64,000 nucleotides of DNA from contig VXAY01003151.1 of assembly GCA_013399855.1 (NCBI GenBank), positions 320,466 through 384,465 of the forward strand, given 5' to 3'. Shown in pieces: positions 59,101-64,000 of the stretch. The notes under the pieces are model-generated. The model saw only the letters and a list, made by a program, of their open reading frames with translations, was not told where the DNA came from and searched no databases. The position numbers were made by a program, and so were the translations under genes. Source of the DNA: Oxyruncus cristatus (taxonomy: Eukaryota > Chordata > Aves > Passeriformes > Cotingidae). Within the stretch, counting starts at the first letter, position 1, and the number at the start of each line of letters is the position of its first letter.

Positions 59101-62100
59101 AAAATGCGTGTAAGAAGCTCAGTCAGAACACAATTGCCTGGTGGTAAAGTGTGTGTGTGTGTGTGCGTGTCAGGTTTTTATATCTTGATTTAAAATCATG
59201 TTTAAAAATACTTGATTTATCTGCAGTTTTAAAAGGACTTCCACTCAGTGTGAGGCTTTCTGATTTGTTTTCCAGGTTGAGTGACCCATGCACAAGCAGA
59301 TGGGATGAAAGAAGTGCATCCCGGAGGTCCAGGTCCTGGTCGCATAATGGTTATGCTGATCTAAGCTCTGCGAGATACTCCAGCCATCACAAGAAGCATA
59401 GGAAAGAGAAGAAGAAAGTGAAGCATAAAAAGAAGTCTAAAAAGCAGAAGCATTTCAAGAAGCACAAGCAAACGAAAAAAAAGAAAGCCTCAGCCTCATC
59501 AGACGTGGAATCTTCTCATTCCTTCCACAGGAGGACAAAGTCATCTTGTGATCGTGAGAGGAAGTCTCGCTCTTCTTCCTTGTCTTCTAGACGTTCATCC
59601 AGAAGGGACTGGTCCAAGTCGGATAAGGAAGATCAGAGCTCATCATCTTTATCAAGCAGAGGGTCTCGATCTTACTACAGGTCCAGGTCGAGATCCAGGT
59701 CTAAATCAAGGTCTTACTCCCGAAGAAGTTCTAGATCGAGATCAGCCTCTAAATCATCACGTTCTCGAAGTAGGTCAAGGTCCAGTTCTAACCCCAGGCA
59801 GCAAAAGACTGTTCCCAGTTCTCCACGGAATATCTCAACCCGATTAAACGACAATAAGTTGACCAAGGCAGCCGAGCCCATCCGAACAGTTCTACTGCCC
59901 AGTGACAAAGTTGTCGTCCCACCAGTTGTCCCAGAAAGCCTCCCTGTGATACCCTTAAGTGACAGTCCACCTCCCTCGAGGTGGAAACCTGGGCAGAAAC
60001 CATGGAAGCCATCCTATGAGCGAATTCAGGAAATGAAAGCTAAAACAACCCATTTAATACCCACCCAGACTAACTACAGTCTGGTGGTCGTTAAAGAGGC
60101 CAACACCTCCTCCTCCTCCTACCGCAAGCGGGAGAGGAGCTCGGAGAGCGACCGGAGCGGGTATTCCAAAGGCCGCAGTGACAGGAGCTCGGAGAGTTGG
60201 CCGAGGTCCAGGAGCAGATCCTCCCGAAGTCGGTCCTACTCCAGATCCTACACGAGATCCAGAAGTCCATCGAGCTCTAGGACAAAATCCCACTCTTCTG
60301 GCAGGTCCCCGTCACCGAGCAAATACCGCAGTGAGCGGTCGGGGTACAGCGAGTCCACATCTTACTATTCCCTCAGCGACGACGACAGACACGGGAACAA
60401 AAGGAAACCCACGTCCAGCGATCAGAAAGCTCGGGGCCCCAAACTGAGGCAGGAGACGAGCTCGGAAAGTCCCCTGCCTCACAAACGCCCCAAAGACTAC
60501 GATGAGTCTTCTCAAGGATTGAAGGAGAGCGACACTTTGTCGTCCTCAGACTTCTCTAGCGACAGCGAGCGCTCCGCCAAAGCAAAGGCGGCCCAGGAGA
60601 AGGAAAGTCGTTTTCCATTAGAAGGGGATGCTCAGAAACAGGATAAAAATAGCTTGAGTTCTGAGAGAGGGGAGGAGAAGCCCAAGTGTGAGCGGGATTC
60701 TGATCACTCCAAAAGGAAAGCAGGGAAGGAGAAGTCCCTGGAGCAACCCAGAGGAGGGGCAAAAACGAAACGGAAATCCTACTCAGGAAGCAAGTGGGAC
60801 TCGGAGTCAAATTCCGAAAGAGGAGAGGCAAGGCGTAATAGGGGGGATTCCAGACCCTCCTCTGGTAAAGAAGAAGGAGAGGCCACCTCAGGGTCTGATA
60901 CAGAACTCAGTGTCACCAAAAGGATAAAGAAACAATCCAATTCCTCCGAAGGCTTTTTGGGCTCTGATAGGAAGACAAGCAAACAGTTGTCATCTTCTGA
61001 ATCCGACAGTTCCTGTTCCAGCTCGGCAGACACTCGAGGCAAGACAAAAAAACACAAGCATGGGTTGAAAAAACAACTTAAAAAATCACATTCCAAAAAA
61101 CCAAAAGAAAAATCCAAAGGGAAAAAGGAGAAAAAACACAAAGTCCAGAAAAGAAAAGAGATGTTTCATTGGCAACCCCCCCTCGAGTTTGGTGAAGAAG
61201 AGGACGATGAGCTAAATGAAAAGCCGGTTACCAAGGATGATAAAAAAGAAAAGCAGCTTACCAGGGACATAAAGGATAAAAAACAAGTGTTTGAAAAGGA
61301 TGAAATAGTCCCAGATAAAATGGGAAATGGCGAAAAGTCATGTGTGAGTGAAAACCTTTTGGATAAAAACACCACAGGTGAGGCCTCCCCAGATCGCAGC
61401 AACCTTAATAAAGAGAGCATTGAAACAAACGCTTCAACCGGTGCTTTAAACTCAGGAATAAATGTTTCTGCCTGCAAGAATGAGATGAAACAAGCTGAAG
61501 AAAGTAACCAGAATGGATTGGAGGATGTTATTCAGACGGATGACAACATGGAGATCTGTACTCCGGATCGGAACTCGCCAGGGAAGGTGGATGTGGATGT
61601 TTTGTCTCCTGTCATTCTCGCTCCTAAACCCCAGGCTTTAAGTGCTGCTATAAAAAAAGAGCTACAGGTTGAGACCCCTGAGCAAGATGCTGTCAGACTA
61701 GGAAACAACATTAGAGACTTGATTAATATTAAAGAAGAAAAAGAAACGGGAAGGCAAGAAAATAACTCTGTGTCTGGTGCTAAAGACTGTGGTTTAAGAA
61801 GTGAAACGAGTGAAAATACACAAAGCAATATGATAGACAATAAATGGAAGCCTTTGCAGGGTGTTGGTAACTTACAGCCAGCAGCAATTAGTACAGCCAC
61901 AGAGGTTAAGAGTGTAGCAGTAGCACCAGAGCCTAAACCAGCAGGTTTGAGGATTGAAATAAAAGCCAAGAATAAAGTAAGGCCTGGGTCTTTGTTCGAT
62001 GAGGTCAGGAAAACAGCCCGGCTCAACCGGCGGCCCAGGAACCAGGAAAGTTCCAGTGAGGAGGAATCTCCAAGCAGAGATGACAACAGTCCATCCAGGA

Positions 62101-64000
62101 GCCTCAGTAGGTCACGGAGTAAATCCGAGTCTAAATCCAGACACAGAACAAGGTCCATATCCTACAGTCACTCCAGAAGTCGATCCCGAAGTTCTACATA
62201 TTCATATAGGTAAGAAGTTGGTGCTGTTCCCACAGCCTGCTCTGGGAACTTGGAAGTTTTCATCTTTTCAAGGCTTGTTTTTCTTTTCCAACTCATGTGT
62301 TTCTTTTGAACAGCCCAGTGTCGTACAATTATAGAGTGGGATGGGTTGGAAGGGACCTGAAAGACCATCCAGTTCCACCCCCTTGCCATGGGCAGGGACA
62401 CCTCCCGCCAGCCCAGGTTGTTCCAAGCGCATCCAGCCTGGCCTTGGACACTTCCAGGGATGGGGCAGCCACAGCTTCTCTGGGCAACCTGTGCCAGGGC
62501 CTCCCCACCCTCATAGTAAACCATTTCTTCCCAATATCCCATCTAACCCTGCCCTCTGGCAGTGGAAAGCCATTCCACTTGTCCTGTCCCTCGGTCCCTT
62601 GTCCCCAGTCCCTCTCCAGCTCTCCTGGAACCCCTTTAGGCTCTGGAAGGGGCTCTCAGGTCTCCCTGGAGCCTTCTCTTCTCCTGGCTGAACACCCCCA
62701 GCTCTCAGAGGTGCTCCAGCCCTGTGATCAACTTCATGGCAAGCATGGAATAAATATTTAGCTTAAAAGATAAAGATTTATAATGTTTTTTGCTTTCCTC
62801 CTCTGTTCTGTTCTGTCCTGTCGTTCCCTGTAGGTCACGAAGCTACTCGAGAAGCAGAAGCAGAGGGTGGTACAGCAGGGATCGCTCAAGGAGTCGAAGC
62901 AGCTCTTACCACAGTTACAAGAGTCGTAGGTTAGTTTGTCTGTTTGCAGATCCTGCAAGACATTCAGTTCTCCTCTTGCTCACCCTGTCCCCCCCTGCTC
63001 TTTTCAGCACTTGTATTTTATTAAGTTAAAATGTCTCTGTGGGGTTGTTTTTGGCAGTCGAAGCTACAGCAGAAGTCGATCCAGAAGTAGTTCTTACGGT
63101 CATCACAGTCGATCCAGGTATGGATTATAGTTGTGGACAAACTCTGCAATAAATGTATTATTATAAAAATATCTTAATGTAAGAATACTTTTTATTTATG
63201 TTTCTTTAAAATAGACTTTAAAGTATAATTACATGATATATAAGAATAACATGTAGCAGGTATGCTATATATTATATATACTATAATATAAATGCATATA
63301 CAAATACATATTTGTAAGAATACTTTTTAGGAATGCCTTTATCTCATAGAGTCTGGAATGGTTTGGGTTAAAAGGGACCTTAAAGATGATCTCGTTCCAA
63401 CCCACCTGCCATGGCCAGGGACACCTTCCACTAGCCCAGGTTGCTCCAAGCCCTGTCCAACCTGGCCTTGGACACTTCCAGGGATCTGTGGTACTTAAAA
63501 TTAGAATATCATTGTAACAACTTGAATCAAAGCAAAATCAATATAAGACACTTAAAAGCTGGAAATAACCAAATTATCCTGGCATTACAGTTACAGGTGA
63601 TGATATGAGATGAGAAGTAGTGAACACATCCCACTTTTTTTGTTAAAATAAAATGGAGTTATAAATGGAATCACTTCGCTTGTTTTCAAATTAGCAAACA
63701 AGATTTTTACTGCATCCACAAAAAAAGAGAAACCACAAAACTTTATGGATGCTTGTTATGTCTTTTCTAGATGAATAAATTTGGGGGTTTTACTGCTGCT
63801 TTGAAGATAATTGTTGTTGTGTTGAAACTTTTCTAAAGCATAGAATTGTTTGCCGCATCCTTCAAAAATAATTTCTACCCAGCCCTTCGTCTCTGTATAT
63901 GAATGTCCTTTGAGCCTGCATATAAAATAGCATTTTAAACAAGAACTTACAAATTTACAGTTACATTCTTTTCCCTTTAAAGTAGGTCCTACACATACGA
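29052..64000 (+). CDS. NKTR: NKTR, natural-killer triggering receptor / cyclophilin-RS protein (spliced, 3' end off window)
   Basis: NKTR is a large peptidyl-prolyl isomerase-like protein with a cyclophilin domain and a long Ser/Arg- and Lys-rich tail, mostly nuclear and speckle-associated. Coding exons: 29052-29109, 37248-37322, 39236-39343, 40054-40098, 41785-41872, 49999-50028, 50891-51036, 51964-52186, 53422-53574, 55322-55409, 57587-57732, 59276-62209, 62834-62929, 63058-63117 and 63983-64000 (cut). All junctions are GT-AG and phases agree, giving 4268 nt, about 1422 codons. Residues about 8-183 form the cyclophilin domain with R66, F71, M72, Q74, F124 and H137 at CypA active-site positions; H132 replaces the CypA Trp121. 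Next come an acidic Ser/Glu stretch and a basic stretch (about 184-258), a conserved linker ([20 protein letters not shown]), [11 protein letters not shown], then RS-rich blocks and a C-terminal motif [20 protein letters not shown]. The mammalian protein is about 1460 residues. Confidence 0.97.
29598..29768. repeat. Right arm of an inverted repeat flanking the NKTR promoter
   Basis: The core 29641-29764 is the reverse complement of 28221-28344. The T-rich/GGATGGATTTATT part near 29598-29640 extends the match. Confidence 0.85.
34728..34838 (+). mobile_element. CR1 LINE 3' fragment
   Basis: AAGGCCAGGCTGGATGGGGC, GGAAGGTGTCCCTGCCCATGG and the tail AATCATTCCATGATATCTATG. Only the last 110 bp of the element. 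Confidence 0.9.
35265..35663 (+). mobile_element. CR1 LINE 3' fragment
   Basis: GGAGAAGAGAAGGCTCCAGGG, GGAGGGCAGGGTTAGATGG, CACAGGTTGCCCAGAGAAGC, GGTGTCCCTGCCCTTGCC and the tail CTGGGATTCTATTCCATGATTCT. Nearly complete relative to the usual truncated length. Confidence 0.94.
37248..37322 (+). CDS. NKTR: NKTR coding exon 2
   Basis: Starts after TTCCTAG. Encodes [20 protein letters not shown] and onward to LCLCS (residues 20-44), a typical cyclophilin strand/helix. Donor GTAAAT; phase 1 on both sides. Confidence 0.97.
37323..39235. other. NKTR intron, 1.9 kb
   Basis: No feature recognised. Confidence 0.85.
39236..39343 (+). CDS. NKTR: NKTR coding exon 3
   Basis: Residues 45-80. Contains the catalytic-site core [17 protein letters not shown], with Arg66, Phe71, Met72 and Gln74 at the CypA Arg55/Phe60/Met61/Gln63 positions. 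Flanked by TCTGCAG and GTAAAA. Confidence 0.98.
39344..40053. other. NKTR intron, 710 bp
   Basis: No feature recognised. Confidence 0.85.
40054..40098 (+). CDS. NKTR: NKTR coding exon 4
   Basis: 45-bp exon encoding [15 protein letters not shown], the cyclophilin GTGG-like loop and SIYG motif. Acceptor GCGTAG, donor GTAAGA. Confidence 0.97.
40099..41784. other. NKTR intron, 1.7 kb
   Basis: T-rich, no feature recognised. Confidence 0.85.
41785..41872 (+). CDS. NKTR: NKTR coding exon 5
   Basis: Encodes [20 protein letters not shown] and KHTNGSQFF, residues 96-124, including the MAN-x-G and NGSQFF motifs of the cyclophilin fold. Acceptor CAAACAG, donor GTGAGT. Confidence 0.98.
42285..42420 (+). 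repeat. G-run/T-run low-complexity tract
   Basis: Alternating runs such as GGGGGTTTTTT, TTTGTTTGTTTG and GGGTTTTTTTT on the NKTR sense strand. Confidence 0.75.
43304..43319. repeat. (AT)n microsatellite
   Basis: Short pure AT repeat in an NKTR intron. Confidence 0.9.
49999..50028 (+). CDS. NKTR: NKTR coding exon 6, 30-bp microexon
   Basis: Encodes residues 125-134 ([10 protein letters not shown]) plus two bases of the next Gly codon. It includes His132 at the position of CypA Trp121. Acceptor TCAAACAG, donor GTAAGA. Its inclusion keeps the frame and is required to connect TNGSQFF to VHVVFG. Confidence 0.96.
50029..50890. other. NKTR intron, 862 bp
   Basis: No feature recognised. Confidence 0.85.
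50891..51036 (+). CDS. NKTR: NKTR coding exon 7
   Basis: Encodes [20 protein letters not shown] and onward to [21 protein letters not shown], the C-terminal cyclophilin strands. His137 matches CypA His126. Acceptor TTCTGCAG, donor GTGAGC. Confidence 0.98.
51037..51963. other. NKTR intron, 927 bp
   Basis: Contains an (AT)n tract at 51883-51901 just upstream of the next exon; otherwise nothing recognised. Confidence 0.85.
51883..51901. repeat. (AT)n microsatellite
   Basis: Nine to ten AT units, 62 bp upstream of a splice acceptor. Confidence 0.95.
51964..52186 (+). CDS. NKTR: NKTR coding exon 8
   Basis: Encodes [14 protein letters not shown], a Ser/Glu-rich acidic stretch ([20 protein letters not shown]) and then a Lys/Arg-rich stretch ([20 protein letters not shown]). 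This is the first charged linker after the cyclophilin domain and is likely nuclear-localising. Acceptor TTTTAAG, donor GTGACT. Confidence 0.95.
52251..52807. repeat. Tandem duplication copy 1 (557-bp unit)
   Basis: Starts with GAATATGAAAATGCTTTTAT at 52254, contains AACCAACCAACCAAGCAAAA and CTGAGCTGGTTGAGTAGAG, and ends near GGAATTCACTTGCAG. Confidence 0.95.
52808..53372. repeat. Tandem duplication copy 2
   Basis: Starts with GAATATGAAAATGCTTTTAT at 52811, exactly 557 bp after the first. It keeps the same landmarks in order with scattered substitutions and small indels, including an extra CACATTTGGGTTGTTAAAC unit near 53300. Both copies also carry an internal repeat around TTCAAAAATATTTCATGGCA. 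Confidence 0.95.
53422..53574 (+). CDS. NKTR: NKTR coding exon 9 (NAGNAG acceptor)
   Basis: Encodes [20 protein letters not shown], then [20 protein letters not shown] and [11 protein letters not shown], the conserved NKTR linker. The acceptor reads TAGCAG at 53419-53424. Using the second AG would start the exon at 53425 and drop one serine. Donor GTAAGG. Confidence 0.96.
54060..54165 (+). repeat. G-run/T-run tract
   Basis: Sense strand carries GGGGTG, GGGGGGTGG, GGGGTGG and GGGGGG runs separated by T-runs. Potential G-quadruplex former in pre-mRNA. Confidence 0.75.
54716..54765 (-). mobile_element. Possible CR1 3' end fragment
   Basis: GGCTGGGGTTGGAAGAAGCC and CCGTCTAGTCCAACCCCC resemble a reversed CR1 tail. 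It is short and ends at an ambiguous base. Confidence 0.5.
55322..55409 (+). CDS. NKTR: NKTR coding exon 10
   Basis: Encodes [20 protein letters not shown] and RKIKGRGTI. The [19 protein letters not shown] part is strongly conserved with mammalian NKTR. Ends on a codon boundary; donor GTATGT. Confidence 0.96.
55410..57586. other. NKTR intron, 2.2 kb
   Basis: No CR1 seen. T-run/G-run stretch near 57190-57245. Confidence 0.85.
57587..57732 (+). CDS. NKTR: NKTR coding exon 11
   Basis: Encodes [40 protein letters not shown] and GEKWSKGD. Near-identical to the mammalian segment. Acceptor TTCACAG, donor GTAAGA. Confidence 0.97.
57808..57980 (+). mobile_element. CR1 LINE, outer element, left part
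   Basis: GGCCTTAAGTTGTGCCTGGG, AAGGTTTAGATTAAATATTA, ATCATCCCTGGAAGTGTTCA and ATGGATGTGGCACTTCAG. The element is interrupted here and resumes at 58474. Confidence 0.9.
57981..58473 (+). mobile_element. CR1 LINE, inner element
   Basis: GGCACCAGCTCTGGGCCCCT, GGGGGGCTCAGCCTGGAGAG, AGGGAAGGTTTGGGTTGGAT, GAATGGGCTGCCCAGGGAGG and the tail CTGGTTGATTCTGTGA. GC-rich subfamily, distinct from the outer element. Confidence 0.92.
58474..58562 (+). mobile_element. CR1 LINE, outer element, right part
   Basis: CGTGGTTTAGTGGTGAACAA, GTTGGACTTGGTCACATTAA and CCCAACCTTAAAAGTTCCATGG complete the outer CR1 3' end exactly where the left part stopped. Confidence 0.9.
59149..59170. repeat. (GT)n microsatellite
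   Basis: About ten GT units with one GC interruption. It creates in-frame codons upstream of the exon at 59276 that are not part of the protein. Confidence 0.95.
59276..62209 (+). CDS. NKTR: NKTR coding exon 12, 2934-bp RS/NK-tail exon
   Basis: Encodes about residues 387-1365. Order: [20 protein letters not shown]; a Lys/His-rich run ([20 protein letters not shown]); several Ser/Arg blocks; the conserved [20 protein letters not shown] and [16 protein letters not shown]; more RS blocks; [18 protein letters not shown]; the Lys-rich [40 protein letters not shown]; an acidic [51 protein letters not shown]; and terminal RS repeats. Acceptor TTTTCCAG at 59268-59275; donor GTAAGA at 62210. The open frame continues upstream only by chance through the GT repeat, so 59276 is used because it restores LSDP in phase with the preceding exon. 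Confidence 0.97.
62210..62833. other. NKTR intron, 624 bp, mostly CR1
   Basis: Contains a reverse-oriented CR1 (62328-62745). Its right part, 62670-62833, is the parent of the inverted duplicate at 12 kb. Confidence 0.92.
62328..62745 (-). mobile_element. CR1 LINE 3' fragment in NKTR intron
   Basis: Reversed tail TATAGAGTGGGATGGGTTGG, then CAGCCCAGGTTGTTCCAAGC, GGGATGGGGCAGCCACAGC, CTGGAGCCTTCTCTTCTCCT, AACACCCCCAGCTCTCAGAG and the 5' edge TGATCAACTTCATGGCAAG. Confidence 0.93.
62670..62931 (+). repeat. Parent segment of the inverted duplicate at 12002-12260
   Basis: CR1 edge, intron and exon shared in inverted orientation with the copy about 50 kb upstream. The exon here continues the NKTR reading frame, so this is the original. 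Confidence 0.9.
62834..62929 (+). CDS. NKTR: NKTR coding exon 13 (RS module)
   Basis: 96 bp, phase 2 on both sides. Encodes [20 protein letters not shown] followed by [11 protein letters not shown]. Acceptor CCCTGTAG, donor GTTAGT. Conserved with the mammalian RGWYSRGRTRSRSSSYRSY region. Confidence 0.96.
   Translation, partial: VTKLLEKQKQRVVQQGSLKESKQLLPQLQES
62930..63057. other. NKTR intron, 128 bp
   Basis: Short intron, acceptor TTTTTGGCAG. Confidence 0.9.
63058..63117 (+). CDS. NKTR: NKTR coding exon 14 (RS module)
   Basis: 60 bp, phase 2 on both sides. Encodes [20 protein letters not shown]. It resembles the start of the preceding exon ([10 protein letters not shown]) and could be skipped without frame loss. 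Donor GTATGG. Confidence 0.92.
63118..63982. other. NKTR intron, 865 bp
   Basis: AT-rich with a reverse CR1 fragment at 63346-63487. Polypyrimidine tract TTCTTTTCCCTTT precedes the next acceptor. Confidence 0.85.
63346..63487 (-). mobile_element. CR1 LINE 3' fragment
   Basis: Reversed tail CATAGAGTCTGGAATGGTTT, then GCCAGGGACACCTTCCACTA GCCCAGG and CTTGGACACTTCCAGGGATC. Confidence 0.93.
63983..64000 (+). CDS. NKTR: NKTR coding exon 15, partial
   Basis: After the acceptor AAAG, TAGGTCCTACACATACGA joins in phase to give SRSYTYD, the mammalian SRSYTYD segment. The exon is cut by the window end; about 40 residues remain beyond it. Confidence 0.85.

Larger units (their letters stand above)
57733..59275. 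other. NKTR intron with nested CR1 elements
   Basis: 57808-58562 is a CR1 within a CR1; 58800-58930 is AT-rich with TAATAATAT words; 59149-59170 is a (GT)n tract. Confidence 0.9.

Noticed and set aside
59151..59275. Extension of the large NKTR frame upstream of 59276 to an ATG within the GT repeat
   Set aside because: The real exon starts after TTTTCCAG; the upstream codons derive from intron and microsatellite, and the phase match with the exon at 57587-57732 fixes the boundary.
1..64000. CRISPR arrays, operons, tRNA or rRNA genes
   Set aside because: The tandem repeats have no spacer structure, the genes are spliced vertebrate genes, and no tRNA A/B-box pair or rRNA sequence was recognised by eye.

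Overview
The window is nuclear DNA from a bird. Intron-split vertebrate genes sit in a background where nearly every recognisable mobile element is a 5'-truncated CR1 LINE ending in the typical ATTCTATG-like 3' tail. No mammalian-type SINEs or L1s were seen. Two blocks of N (7235-7630 and 28810-28931) fall in GC-rich sequence, the usual dropout of avian CpG-island promoters. The species cannot be named from the sequence.

Layout. Positions 1-9150 hold the 5' part of SEC22C on the minus strand. Its first coding exon (2168-2377, ATG at 2349) is clear, and the remaining coding exons lie off the left edge. To its right are a C-rich tract, an assembly gap, a GC-rich block and a 1.4-kb G-rich minisatellite, which together look like a poorly assembled promoter. 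Positions 9150-28200 contain no gene I can support. They hold about eleven CR1 fragments, an older repeat, and an inverted copy of an NKTR exon with its splice sites (12022-12117). Positions 28200-29110 hold the NKTR promoter, its noncoding first exon and the start codon. From there to the right edge the window is filled by NKTR on the plus strand.

NKTR (natural-killer triggering receptor, a cyclophilin fused to a very long Ser/Arg-rich tail) can be followed through 15 coding exons, all with consistent phase and GT-AG sites, up to an exon cut by the window end. The visible coding sequence is 4268 nt, about 1422 codons. The mammalian protein is about 1460 residues, so only the C-terminal tip is missing. 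Exons 2-8 encode the cyclophilin domain, later small exons encode linker and acidic/basic parts, a 2934-bp exon encodes most of the RS/NK-rich body, and short phase-matched exons encode the terminal RS repeats.

Structures not explained by the genes: an inverted duplication of an NKTR RS exon plus flanking intron and CR1 about 50 kb upstream; a 557-bp tandem duplication in an NKTR intron; an inverted repeat of about 125 bp (with a third partial copy) bracketing the NKTR promoter; a nested CR1-in-CR1 insertion; and several minisatellites. SEC22C and NKTR are also neighbours in mammals. SS18L2, which lies between them in human, was not found here and could be in a gap or lost.
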